Counted from the stretch's first letter, positions 1 to 7,712 are shown. The stretch: 64,000 bases of DNA from Streptomyces catenulae (GCF_000718015.1 NZ_JODY01000034.1:22143-86142), one strand, 5' to 3'. The notes: a model not told the origin generated them from the letters alone. Numbers and translations are program-made.

Positions 1-296
1 TTGAGGTGGACACCGGCCTGGAAGACCTGGGCGTCCCGCTCGGCGAACGCGCCGGGCGTGCCGACCTGGCCGCGCTTGGCGGCGTCGTCCATGAGGAACT
101 CCGCCTCGTGGATCTTCTCCTCCAGGCGCCGGTAGACCCGGTCGAGGTGCGTCTGCTCCGCGGCGATCTCGCGCTCACGGAGCCCGGCGGGCGCGGCGGC
201 GGAGCCGGAGTCCGCGGCGGGCTCCGGGGCGACGGCGTCCGAAGAAGTGTGCTCCGGTGTGTGATCCGGTGCGTGCGTGGCGTTCTGCGCGGCCAC
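1..296 (-). CDS. HelD/HelR-family RNA polymerase-associated ATPase, N-terminus only (partial)
   Basis: Only the first 98 codons lie in the window; the gene runs off the left edge. The start is a GTG at 296, preceded a few bases upstream by a purine-rich AGAAGGGGG. After a variable Ala/Pro-rich stretch of about 45 residues comes a charged helical segment (EIAAEQTHLDRVYRRLEE and following, then KRGQVGTPGAFAERD). This is typical of the N-terminal coiled coil of actinobacterial HelD proteins, UvrD/Rep-like ATPases that enter RNA polymerase channels, recycle stalled enzyme and in some species give rifamycin tolerance. The helicase motifs themselves are outside the window, so the family call rests on the N-terminal region alone. 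Confidence 0.75.
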   Translation of the reverse strand, partial: MAAQNATHAPDHTPEHTSSDAVAPEPAADSGSAAAPAGLREREIAAEQTHLDRVYRRLEEKIHEAEFLMDDAAKRGQVGTPGAFAERDAQVFQAGVHL

Positions 297-481
297 CCAG
301 GCCCCCTTCTGGTGTGCGTAGGGCAGCCGTCAACCGTACGCGACCCGGGCACCGTACGCATCCGATCCTCCGCGCGGCGGGGCGGGGAAGGGCTGGTCGG
401 AAGGGTCGGCGGCCGTTGGGGTGAGGGCCCGGGGCGGCGTTCGCCCGGGGGCGGCGGGGGCCGGGGTCCGGCCCGGGGCGG

Positions 482-1210
482 TCAGGTGTGCGGGGCGCGG
501 CCGGGCCGCCGGTCCCCGGGCGCCGGGGCGGGGGCGGAGGTCCGGGGCGCGCCCGGCACCGGCCCCGGCGGCCCGGGCGCGCGGGGCTCCGGCGGCGCCC
601 CCTCGGGCCCCGCCGCCGCGGTCGCCGCGCCGTCCCGGTCCGCGGCGGCGCGCTTGCGGTGGCGGGCGACCCGTTCGCGGTTGCCGCAGACGCCGCTGGA
701 GCACCAGCGGCGGCGACGGCCGCGGGAGGTGTCCAGGAAGAGGAGGCGGCAGTGGGCGCCCTCGCAGCGGCGGAGCCGGTCGCGGGTGGCGCGGTCGGTG
801 AGGAGGGCGACGGCGTCGCGGGCGACGGCGGCGAGCAGCGCCGCGCGGTCGGGCGGGCGGGCGAGCCGCGGGGCGAGGGCGCCGTCCGGGCCGCGTACCG
901 CCTCGACGGCGGGTGGACCGGCGGCCGCGGCGGTGGCGTTGAGCAGGTCCAGATCGATCACGGCCTCGCCGCCGGTGAGTTCGGCGTGCAGCACCCGCCG
1001 CACCACCTCGCGCAGTCCGCGGAAGCGCGCCACCCAGCGGCCGTTGACCCCGTCCAGCGCGGTGTCCGGTGGCACCGCCCCGGAGCCGGTCAGCCAGCGT
1101 CTCAACTGGTCCGGGCCGGTGAGGAGTTCGCCCGCCTGACCGGAGGTGGCCAGCAGGTCCAGGCAGATCCGCCCGCAGTCGAACCGCAGGCCCTCGTCAG
1201 GCGCCGCCAT
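482..1210 (-). CDS. ABATE-domain / CGNR zinc-finger putative transcriptional regulator
   Basis: A protein of 242 residues. Residues 1-130 resemble the ABATE domain (a putative stress-induced regulator domain), including LRFDCGRICLDLLAT near the start. Residues about 145-190 form a CGNR zinc finger: RRCEGAHCRLLFLDTSR, then WCSSGVCGNRERVARHRKR, giving the four expected cysteines and the CGNR signature. The last 50 residues are a low-complexity Pro/Gly/Ala tail. The ATG at 1210 has AGGAG very close to it; a GTG 12 bases upstream with AAGGA is an alternative start. It is transcribed away from the methyltransferase at 1537. The ligand and target genes are unknown. Confidence 0.8.
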   Translation of the reverse strand: MAAPDEGLRFDCGRICLDLLATSGQAGELLTGPDQLRRWLTGSGAVPPDTALDGVNGRWVARFRGLREVVRRVLHAELTGGEAVIDLDLLNATAAAAGPPAVEAVRGPDGALAPRLARPPDRAALLAAVARDAVALLTDRATRDRLRRCEGAHCRLLFLDTSRGRRRRWCSSGVCGNRERVARHRKRAAADRDGAATAAAGPEGAPPEPRAPGPPGPVPGAPRTSAPAPAPGDRRPGRAPHT

Positions 1211-1536
1211 GCTCCTGATCACTCCTTCGGAATCGAGGATGCGACACCAGAGTGCCCGCCGCGACGGGCCGCCGTCACCTCCCGCGCCCGCACGGCCGGC
1301 CCCCCGCGCCACGGCCCCGCCCCTCCCCCGCGCCGCCCAACGGACCCGGCACACCGGACCGTTGGCACCGCCACGCACCACCCGTCGCCACACCCGACCG
1401 ATCTATACATTCCGCGTATACAGCTGGTGTACAGTCCGGCCGTGGCGCCGCGGAAGGCCCCTGCCTCCGCCCGGCCCGGTACGCCGTGCCGCTCACCGGC
1501 GCCGGGCCCGCCCGCACCCGAAGGACGAAGGTCACC
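1211..1536. other. 326-bp intergenic region between divergent genes
   Basis: No gene is seen here. It must carry the promoters of the CGNR regulator (minus) and the methyltransferase (plus). Its only compositional anomaly is the AT-richer, palindrome-like stretch listed separately at 1403-1434. Confidence 0.6.
1403..1434. promoter_or_regulatory. AT-rich operator/promoter-like element with repeated TGTATA-type motifs
   Basis: In otherwise more than 70% GC sequence this stretch contains TATAC-n7-GTATA as a perfect inverted repeat, directly followed by GTATAC-n5-GTGTAC, a second near-palindrome. Repeated half-sites of this kind suit a dimeric repressor or overlapping -10 regions for the divergent genes. 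It lies about 100 bp upstream of the methyltransferase start and about 190 bp upstream of the CGNR regulator start. Function is inferred from symmetry and composition only. Confidence 0.35.
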
Positions 1537-2313
1537 ATGTCGCGCACCACCTTGCACACCAACCGGTCGAGCCTGTCCCACAAGGTCGGCTACGCGGTCC
1601 GCAACCCGGCGAAGATCGCCCCGTACGTCCGGCGCACCGCGCGCGACACCTGGCTGCGGCTGCGCCACCCCGGCCATGTCGCCTACTACCGCGCCGTGAT
1701 GGCCTCCGACGCGGGCCGCAACCCCGAGGCGGCGGTGGGCAGCCAGACCCACGAGCGCTGGCTGGCGCTGGGGCAGATGCAGTTCGACTACCTCGTCGAG
1801 CACGGACTGAAGCCGGACCTCCGGATGCTCGACATAGGCTGCGGCAACCTCCGGGCCGGCTGGCGTTTCATCGCCCACCTCGACCCGGGCCACTACTACG
1901 GCATCGACATCTCGCCGGACATCCTGATCTCCGCGAAGCGGACCCTGACCACCTACGAACTCCAGGACAAGCTGCCGCATCTGACGATCACCCAGGACCT
2001 GAAGCTGGACTTCCTGCCGTCCGGCCACTTCGACATCGTCCACGCGCACAGCGTCTTCTCCCACTCGCCGCTCCCCGTCATCGACGAGTGCTTCGCACAC
2101 GTCGGCCGGGTGCTGGCGCCCGGCGGCTTCTTCGACTTCACCTTCGACCGCACCGAGGGCACCGAACACCAGGTGCTGCGCGAGGACTTCTACTACCGCA
2201 CCGAGACCCTGATCCGCCTCGCCGAGAAGCACGGCCTGCGGGCCCGCTTCATGGACGACTGGGAGACCCGCAAGCACGGCCAGTCCAAGATCCGGGTGAC
2301 GAACCCGGAGTGA
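1537..2313 (+). CDS. Class I SAM-dependent methyltransferase
   Basis: Encodes 258 residues. The Rossmann motif I is clear at about residues 100-112 (MLDIGCGNLRAGWRF), followed by the acidic ribose-binding segment YYGIDISPDIL and motif IV/post-motif HFDIVHAHSVFSHSP, then VLAPGGFFDFTF. The N-terminus (about 85 residues) is basic and helical without a signal peptide. The ATG follows AAGGACGAAGG at good spacing. The substrate cannot be read from the sequence; similar small methyltransferases are often found near sugar or wall-polymer genes. It converges on nnaR across a repeat array. Confidence 0.85.
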   Translation: MSRTTLHTNRSSLSHKVGYAVRNPAKIAPYVRRTARDTWLRLRHPGHVAYYRAVMASDAGRNPEAAVGSQTHERWLALGQMQFDYLVEHGLKPDLRMLDIGCGNLRAGWRFIAHLDPGHYYGIDISPDILISAKRTLTTYELQDKLPHLTITQDLKLDFLPSGHFDIVHAHSVFSHSPLPVIDECFAHVGRVLAPGGFFDFTFDRTEGTEHQVLREDFYYRTETLIRLAEKHGLRARFMDDWETRKHGQSKIRVTNPE

Positions 2314-2368
2314 CGCCCCCAGGGTGACGAACCCGGGGTGAGACGGCGCGGGTCCGCGCCGGGGCCTC

Positions 2369-2507
2369 CCCTTACGGGTGGCGGGCCCCGCCCGTAAGGG
2401 ACACCTCCCATCCCTTACGGGCCGGGACCGCCATCCGAAAGGGACGTGCCCGATCCCTTACGGGCCGAGGGCCACACCCGTAAGGGACGCGCCCCACCCC
2501 TTACGGG
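2369..2507. repeat. Phased array of seven alternating CCCTTACGGG / CCCGTAAGGG elements (43-bp period)
   Basis: Seven 10-bp elements start at 2369, 2391, 2412, 2434, 2455, 2477 and 2498. Odd members read CCCTTACGGG and even members its reverse complement CCCGTAAGGG; the copy at 2434 is degenerate (8/10). Same-orientation copies are exactly 43 bp apart, and neighbours alternate at 22 and 21 bp. The spacer sequences differ while their lengths are fixed (12 and 11 bases). Any transcript can fold into several 10-bp hairpins, so the array could serve as a bidirectional terminator for the convergent genes. The helical phasing also fits protein binding. Confidence 0.9.
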
Positions 2508-2526
2508 CCCGGCCCGGCCACCGTCC

Positions 2527-3771
2527 CTACGCTCCCCCGTACTTCTCCGCCCCCGCCCGCGGGTCGAGCGCCAGCCGGTAGCCGCGTTTCACCACCGTGT
2601 GGATCAGCTTCGGGTCGCCCAGGGCCGTCCGCAGCCGGGCCATCGCCGTCTCGACCGCGTGCTCGTCCCGCCCGGCGCCGGGCAGCGCGCGCAGCAGGTC
2701 GGCGCGGGAGACCACCCAGCCCGGGCGGCGGATCAGCGCCCGCAACAGCGCCATCCCGGCCGGGGGCACCGGCCGCAGCGCACCGTCGACCAGCACCGCC
2801 CGCCCCCGGATCTCCAGCTGCCGCCCGGCCACCGGCAACCGCCGCGCCCGGCCGGGAAGTTCCCGGCAGAGCAGCTGCACCAGCGGCCCGATCCGGAAGC
2901 GTTCGGGCTGGAGGACGGGGATGTCGTGCGCCTGGAGCGGCAGCGCGGTGACCGGCCCCACGCACGCCGCCGGGACCTCCCGCGCCAGCGCCGCCACCAC
3001 CGCGTCCCGCATCCCGCGCTCCGCCGCCCGGCGCAGCAGCGAACTGGCCGCCGGGGCGCTGGTGAACGTCACCGCGTCCAGCCCGTGCCCGGTCAGCGCG
3101 TCCAGCAGCCGGTCGAGCGGGCCCAGATCGTCCGGCGGCAGCCAGCGGTAGACCGGCACCCCGACGACCTCCGCCCCGGCCGCCCGCAGCGCCTCGACGA
3201 ACCCGGGCAGCGGCTCACCGTGCAGCTGCACCGCGATCCGCTGCCCGCGCACCCCGTCCGCCAGCAGCCGGTCGAGGACCTCCGCCATCGACTCGGACGC
3301 CGGTGACCACTTCTCGGTCAGCCCGGCGGCCCGGATCGCACCGCGCACCTTGGGGCCGCGGGCCAGCAGCTCCACCCGGGCCAGCCGATCCAGCAGCTCT
3401 TCGCCCAGCCCCCAGCCCTCGGCCGCCTCGATCCAGCCGCGGAAGCCGATCCCGGTGGTCGCGATGACCACGTCCGGCAGACGGTCCAGCAGCTCACGGG
3501 TGGCGGTGAGCAGTTCGGAGTCGTCGGCGAGCGGCACGATACGGAGCGCCGGTGCGTACACCACCTGCGCCCCGCGCCGCTCCAGCAGCGCCCCCAACTC
3601 CTGCGCCCGCCGCGCCGCGGTCACCCCTACGGTGAACCCGGCCAGCGGCGGCACCTCGGCGGCCGTCCCGTAGGGGTCGCCCCGACCGGGGCCCACGTCG
3701 CCCGCCCCGCCGGTACCGGTGTCCGGTCCCCGCGCCGCGTCCGTCCCCGTCTCCCGCCGTGCCTCGTCCAT
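2527..3771 (-). CDS. nnaR: Uroporphyrinogen-III synthase-like protein with C-terminal winged helix; NnaR-type nitrate/nitrite assimilation regulator
   Basis: Encodes 414 residues. Residues about 40-300 form a HemD fold (LAGFTVGVTAARRAQELGALLERRGA, VIATTGIGFRGWIEAA, DAVTFTSAPAASSLL, ACVGPVTA). Residues about 315-405 form an OmpR-type trans_reg_C winged helix (GMALLRALIRRPGWVVSRADLL, HAVETAMARLRTALGD, HTVVKRGYRLA). This fusion is the architecture of Streptomyces coelicolor NnaR, a GlnR target that helps activate nitrate/nitrite genes. A GlnR-like box lies about 120 bp upstream, supporting the assignment. Whether the HemD half retains synthase activity is not decidable here. The start is the ATG at 3771; longer frames upstream lack HemD similarity. 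Confidence 0.85.
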   Translation of the reverse strand: MDEARRETGTDAARGPDTGTGGAGDVGPGRGDPYGTAAEVPPLAGFTVGVTAARRAQELGALLERRGAQVVYAPALRIVPLADDSELLTATRELLDRLPDVVIATTGIGFRGWIEAAEGWGLGEELLDRLARVELLARGPKVRGAIRAAGLTEKWSPASESMAEVLDRLLADGVRGQRIAVQLHGEPLPGFVEALRAAGAEVVGVPVYRWLPPDDLGPLDRLLDALTGHGLDAVTFTSAPAASSLLRRAAERGMRDAVVAALAREVPAACVGPVTALPLQAHDIPVLQPERFRIGPLVQLLCRELPGRARRLPVAGRQLEIRGRAVLVDGALRPVPPAGMALLRALIRRPGWVVSRADLLRALPGAGRDEHAVETAMARLRTALGDPKLIHTVVKRGYRLALDPRAGAEKYGGA

Positions 3772-4186
3772 GGTCGTCGTCCCGCTCCGCCCCCGCGTGG
3801 TCTGGCCCCCGTCCGCCTCCGGACCGCGGCTCGGGCGGTACCGGACCCCCGAGTCTGCCAATCTCTCGTGTCGGCCGCGGACCACCGGGATTTCCCCCCT
3901 GTTACCGGGCGGTTGCCGCCACCGGCACCGCAGGACCCGCCCGCCCCGCAACCGGGCCCCGGAACGCCCCCGGACCCCGCGCCGGACGTATACGACCGGC
4001 CCGCCCGACGGCCCGCGACCGGCGGCCGGACGGGGCCGCCGCACCCCCGGCCGCGGGGACATACGGGGCCCGGGCGGCGGAAGACCCGGCCGGTAGACTC
4101 CCTCCCCGGCCGGACCGGCCGACCGGACCGCTCGACCAGGGTGCCCGATCGGACCGTCGGCCGGATCCACACACAGGGGGACGTAC
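3772..4186. other. 415-bp divergent intergenic region, nnaR / small membrane protein
   Basis: No coding sequence is recognised. It holds the candidate GlnR box at 3890-3916 and must hold promoters for both flanking genes. The rest is GC-rich and without repeats that I can define. Confidence 0.6.
3890..3916 (-). promoter_or_regulatory. Candidate GlnR-binding site upstream of nnaR
   Basis: Read on the minus strand it is GCAAC-n6-GTAAC-n6-GAAAT. The Streptomyces GlnR consensus is gTnAC-n6-GaAAC repeated with 6-base spacers, so three successive pentamers match at 4/5, 5/5 and 4/5 with exact spacing; the outermost fourth pentamer does not match. It lies about 120 bp before the nnaR start. nnaR is a published GlnR target in S. 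coelicolor, so position and content agree. Confidence 0.6.
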
Positions 4187-4330
4187 ATGAAGTGGTGGGA
4201 GTGGGCGGTCCTCGGACTCGCCCTGCTGGTGCTCGGCTGGTTCGCCGTCGGCCACCTCGTCCGCGCGGTGCGGCAGACCGCCGGTTCCGTGACCGACACC
4301 TACCGCAGACTCCGCGAACTGTTCCGCTGA
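4187..4330 (+). CDS. 47-residue single-pass membrane protein
   Basis: Starts MKWWEWAVLGLALLVLGWF and has one hydrophobic helix (residues about 6-27), followed by a basic amphipathic tail (HLVRAVRQTAGSVTDTYRRLRELFR). The ATG follows ACACAGGGGGACGTAC, an acceptable ribosome binding site. It is divergent from nnaR and upstream of another membrane protein. Coding bias (GC-rich third positions) supports a real gene. No family is recognised; the topology suggests a small regulatory or structural inner-membrane peptide. Confidence 0.6.
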   Translation: MKWWEWAVLGLALLVLGWFAVGHLVRAVRQTAGSVTDTYRRLRELFR

Positions 4331-4337
4331 GCCGCCA

Positions 4338-4452
4338 CCCGTAGGGGACGCGCCCGCACCCGTAAGGGACACACCCGCCCCGTACGGGACGGCCGCCGCC
4401 CCGTACGGGAGGGACGAGAACCCGTACGGGACGCACCGGGACCCCGTACGGG
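4338..4452. repeat. Tandem array of CCCGTACGGGAC-type palindromes at about 21-bp period
   Basis: Six elements start at 4338 (CCCGTAGGGG), 4359 (CCCGTAAGGG), 4379, 4400, 4421 and 4443 (the last four being the perfect palindrome CCCGTACGGG). Successive starts are 21, 20, 21, 21 and 22 bp apart; most are followed by AC or GAC. Unlike the array at 2369-2507 all copies lie in one orientation, though the core is itself palindromic. It fills the gap between two plus-strand genes, 54 bp before the next start codon, so it may influence transcription of the gene at 4507. Confidence 0.9.
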
Positions 4453-4506
4453 ACCGGACACCCGCCGGGAGCACCGGCCACACGTCGAAGGAAATGAGGG
4501 GGACGC

Positions 4507-5280
4507 GTGATTCCGTTTCTGGGGATCTTCCTCGTCGGTCTGGGCGTGGTGAGCGCCTTCCAGCTGCTGCGCGCACGGAAGCGCGTCCACACCATGATCA
4601 CCACGGAGACGCTCTCCGCGCGGGAGCTGGCACAGCTGCACCGGGCGGCGACCGACGCGGTCGGACCGGGCGCGTTCCGGCAGATCGCCGAGGTCGCCGG
4701 GGTCGCCCGGCCGTCCGCCGCGGGCCCGCTGACCTCGGACCTCTCCCGGACCGAGTGCGTCTGGTACCGCACCCGCATCACCCGCCGCTTCGAGACCCGC
4801 GGCAACCGCGCCAACCAGCGGCGCCGCCGCAGCGAGGTGGTGTCGGACTTCCTCAGCCCGACGCCGTTCCTCGTCGAGGACGCCTCCGGCCGCACCGCCG
4901 TGCTGCCCGGCGACCGGATGATCGACCACGCCCCGAAGACCCACGACCGGTTCGAGGTCTACCGGCCCGGCCACAACAAGCCGCTCGGCCTCCTCGACAT
5001 CCCCGGCATCACCCGCAACGAACGCACCCTCGGCTTCCAGCAGGAGGAGTGGACGGTCGCCGTCGGCTCCCGCTTCTACGCCCGCGGGGAGGCGCGCGAC
5101 GACGAGCGCGGGGAGCTGGCGGTCGCCGCGCCCGAGGACGGCAGCCCGTTCCTGCTCGCCGCCGTCTCCGAACAGGACCTCCTCGCCTCCGAACGCCGCA
5201 AGGCCGCCCTCTTCCGCGTCCTCTCCTTCGCCTGCACCCCGATCGGCGCCGTCCTGCTCACCCTGGCGTACGCGCTGTAG
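4507..5280 (+). CDS. GIDE-like membrane protein of unknown function
   Basis: Encodes 257 residues starting at a GTG with GAGGGGGA upstream. An N-terminal transmembrane helix (residues 2-20, IPFLGIFLVGLGVVSAFQLL) and a C-terminal helix (about 238-257) flank a domain resembling the GIDE/E3-ligase-like domain found in bacteria: ECVWYRTRITRRFE, then a segment FLVEDASGRTAVLPGDRMI and EEWTVAVGSRFYARGEA. The bacterial proteins lack a RING finger, and so does this one, so ligase activity is not implied. It sits downstream of the 21-bp palindrome array and converges with the LysR gene (15-bp gap). Confidence 0.7.
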   Translation: MIPFLGIFLVGLGVVSAFQLLRARKRVHTMITTETLSARELAQLHRAATDAVGPGAFRQIAEVAGVARPSAAGPLTSDLSRTECVWYRTRITRRFETRGNRANQRRRRSEVVSDFLSPTPFLVEDASGRTAVLPGDRMIDHAPKTHDRFEVYRPGHNKPLGLLDIPGITRNERTLGFQQEEWTVAVGSRFYARGEARDDERGELAVAAPEDGSPFLLAAVSEQDLLASERRKAALFRVLSFACTPIGAVLLTLAYAL

Positions 5281-5295
5281 CGACGGGCCCGCCGC

Positions 5296-6270
5296 TCACA
5301 TCGCCGCCCCCATCACCGCCGCGTCCTCCGCCGGCAGCCACACCGGGGCGTCCGGCAGCGAGAGCCAGCCACCCTCGGCGGCCAGTGCGCGGGCCGTCTC
5401 CCGCAGCGCGTCGAGGCCCGGATGGCGCAACCCCCGGCGCCACACCAGACTCACCGGCGACAGCGGCACCGGATCCACCAGCGGCCGCAGCACCATCCCG
5501 GGCACCTCGATGAACTCCGTGCTCGCCAGCACCGACCAACCCCGCTTCCGTACCATCCGGACGAACTCCCGCTCCCCGTCCAGCTCCGGGAACGGCGCCG
5601 CCGTCACCACGCCCCGGCCCGCGAAGAGCCGCACCGCCAGATCGGTCCACTCCGTGGTCCGCGGGTTCCCGGCTGCCGCGTACAGCGTCTCCCCGGCCAG
5701 TGCGTCGAGCGGCACGGCCGCCCGCCCGGCCAGCGGATGCCCCGCGTCCAACAGCACCGCCATCGGCTCCAGCCGCACCGGCTGCTGTACGAGCCCCGCC
5801 CGCACCCCGGGCTCCAGCCCGGCGAACCGGCCGAACGACACGTCGAGCCGTCCCGCCACGATCTCCCGCGCCGCGCCCGCCAGCCCGCCGTGGAACCGCG
5901 CCACCAGCTCACAGCTGTCCGCAAGCCGCTCCCGGGCCGCCTCCAGCACCCGGTGCGCCGTCCCGACCGGCGCCCCGACATCGACCAGAAGCGGCCGGTC
6001 GGCGGGGTTGTGGAACGCGTCGGTCAGCGCCTCGTGGGCCGCCAGCACCCGCCGCGCGTACGGCAGCAACCGCTCACCGTCCGCGGTCAGCGCCACCCGC
6101 CGCGTCGTCCGGACGAACAGACTCGTCCCCACCTCCCGCTCCAGCCGCCGCACATCCCGGCTGAGCGCCTGCTGGGCGACGTACAGCCGGGCCGCGGCGC
6201 GGGTGAAATGGAGTTCGTCGGCGACGGCGGTGAAGGCACGGAGCAGCCGGGGATCGATGTCGCGGGGCAT
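5296..6270 (-). CDS. LysR-family transcriptional regulator
   Basis: Encodes 324 residues. The N-terminal LysR helix-turn-helix is canonical (residues about 7-66: LLRAFTAVADELHFTRAAARLYVAQQALSRDVRRLEREVG, then LFVRTTRRVALTADG). The rest is the periplasmic-binding-like effector domain. The ATG at 6270 is the first in-frame start that begins directly before the HTH. It is divergent from an MFS transporter, the usual arrangement for a LysR regulator and its target, and an inverted repeat lies between them. Its effector is unknown. Confidence 0.88.
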   Translation of the reverse strand: MPRDIDPRLLRAFTAVADELHFTRAAARLYVAQQALSRDVRRLEREVGTSLFVRTTRRVALTADGERLLPYARRVLAAHEALTDAFHNPADRPLLVDVGAPVGTAHRVLEAARERLADSCELVARFHGGLAGAAREIVAGRLDVSFGRFAGLEPGVRAGLVQQPVRLEPMAVLLDAGHPLAGRAAVPLDALAGETLYAAAGNPRTTEWTDLAVRLFAGRGVVTAAPFPELDGEREFVRMVRKRGWSVLASTEFIEVPGMVLRPLVDPVPLSPVSLVWRRGLRHPGLDALRETARALAAEGGWLSLPDAPVWLPAEDAAVMGAAM

Positions 6271-6302
6271 CGCGCCAGCCTTCCAGCCGCGTACGGAACC
6301 CA

Positions 6303-6329
6303 CAACGGGGTGGCGTGAACGGGCCGTTG
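6303..6329. promoter_or_regulatory. Inverted repeat between LysR and MFS genes (candidate operator)
   Basis: CAACGG-n15-CCGTTG with AACGGG repeated inside. It sits in the roughly 100-bp divergent gap, where a LysR protein normally binds. The spacing does not give an obvious T-n11-A core, so this is weak evidence from symmetry and position. Confidence 0.3.
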
Positions 6330-6372
6330 GCAGGTGTTGGACGCCCCGCGCCGCCCCCGCCACCGTGAAGGG

Positions 6373-7677
6373 GTGATCCTCTTCCTCGCCGCCCGCCCCG
6401 TGACCACCCGCCCCACGCACCCCCGCCGCCCCTCCCCGCTCGCCCCCTCCGCCCGGCTCTTCGCCCGCCCCGGCGCCCGCGCGTTCACCGCCGCCGGACT
6501 GCTGGCCCGGCTGCCCATGGGCATGCTGAACGTCAGCGCGCTGCTGATGATCGCCCGCATCCACGGCTCGTACGCGCTGGCCGGGGCGGTCACCGCCACC
6601 GCCCTCGCCGCCACCGCGGTCGTCGGCCCCTGGACGGCGCGGCTCGTCGACCGCCACGGCCAGGCCCGCGTCGCCGTCCCGGCCACCGCCCTCGCCGTCG
6701 CCGGATCCCTCGCGCTCGTGCTCTGCGTCCGCGGCTCCGCCCCGACCTGGACGCTCTTCCTCTGCACCGCCGCCACCGCCACCACCCCCAACACCGGCGG
6801 GATGGCCCGGGCCCGCTGGGCGCAGCTGCTCCGCGACGACCCGGCCGCCCGGCACACCGCCCACTCCTTCGAACAGGCCGCCGACGAACTCTGCTTCCTG
6901 CTCGGCCCGCTGCTGGCCACCCTGCTGTGCACCACGCTCTTCCCCGAGGCCGGAACCGCCGTCGCCGCCACCCTGCTGCTCACCGGCACCCTGCTCTTCA
7001 CCGCCCAGCGCCGCACCGAACCACCGGCCGCCGCGCCCGCCCCGACCGCCGCCCGCCCGCCCCGCTCCCCGCTCCGTACGCCGGGCCTGCCGCCGCTCCT
7101 CGCGGTCTTCGCCGCCACCGGCGCGGTCTTCGGCTCACTGGAGGTGGTCACCGTCGCCTACGCGGACGGGCACGGCGCACGGTCCGCCGCCGGGGCGATG
7201 CTGGCGCTCCAGGCGGCCGGATCCTGCGCCGCGGGACTCCTCTGCGGACTACGGCCACCCGCCGCGGACCCGCGCCAACGGCTGATGGCCGCGCTCACCG
7301 CGATGGCCGCACTGCTGACGGCGGTGCCGCTCGCCGCCACCACCGGACGGCTGCCGCCGGTCGCCGCGGCGCTCCTGGTCGCCGGGGTGGCCACCGCCCC
7401 CGCCATGATCGCCGGGATGGCGCTGCTGACCGCCCGGACACCCGCGCAGCGGCTGAACGAGGGGATGACGCTGGCGGTCACGGCGCTGCTGACCGGCATC
7501 GCGGCGGGCTCGGCGACCGGCGGCCGCACCGTGGACCTGCTGCCGCCCGGCGCCGCGGGCCCGTACGCGGTACCCGTCGCGGCGGCGGCGCTCGCCCTGG
7601 CGGTGGCGCCGGTGGCGCTGCGGCGCCCGGCACCGGCCGAAACACCCGCGGAAACGACTCAGGCCCCGGCGTCCTGA
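6373..7677 (+). CDS. MFS transporter (putative efflux permease)
   Basis: About 434 residues from the GTG at 6373 (alternative in-frame GTG at 6334). The sequence is almost entirely hydrophobic with about 12 predicted helices and the short loop ARLVDRHGQARV between helices 2 and 3, matching the MFS motif A pattern. A central Pro/Ala-rich cytoplasmic loop (TEPPAAAPAPTAARPPRSP) separates the two six-helix halves. This MFS type in Streptomyces is usually annotated as small-molecule efflux. Being divergent from LysR suggests regulated expression. Its stop codon lies inside the strong hairpin at 7661-7693. Confidence 0.82.
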   Translation: MILFLAARPVTTRPTHPRRPSPLAPSARLFARPGARAFTAAGLLARLPMGMLNVSALLMIARIHGSYALAGAVTATALAATAVVGPWTARLVDRHGQARVAVPATALAVAGSLALVLCVRGSAPTWTLFLCTAATATTPNTGGMARARWAQLLRDDPAARHTAHSFEQAADELCFLLGPLLATLLCTTLFPEAGTAVAATLLLTGTLLFTAQRRTEPPAAAPAPTAARPPRSPLRTPGLPPLLAVFAATGAVFGSLEVVTVAYADGHGARSAAGAMLALQAAGSCAAGLLCGLRPPAADPRQRLMAALTAMAALLTAVPLAATTGRLPPVAAALLVAGVATAPAMIAGMALLTARTPAQRLNEGMTLAVTALLTGIAAGSATGGRTVDLLPPGAAGPYAVPVAAAALALAVAPVALRRPAPAETPAETTQAPAS

Positions 7678-7693
7678 CGGACATCCGGGGCCT
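7661..7693. terminator. Hairpin terminator shared by MFS gene and tmRNA
   Basis: AGGCCCCGG pairs with CCGGGGCCT, with an inner GTCC-TGAC-GGAC stem, giving 13 paired bases around a four-base loop. It overlaps the MFS stop codon and lies 20 bp past the tmRNA 3' end on the opposite strand, so it can stop both convergent transcripts. Confidence 0.75.
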
Positions 7694-7712
7694 GGGCCTC
7701 ACATGGGAATTG

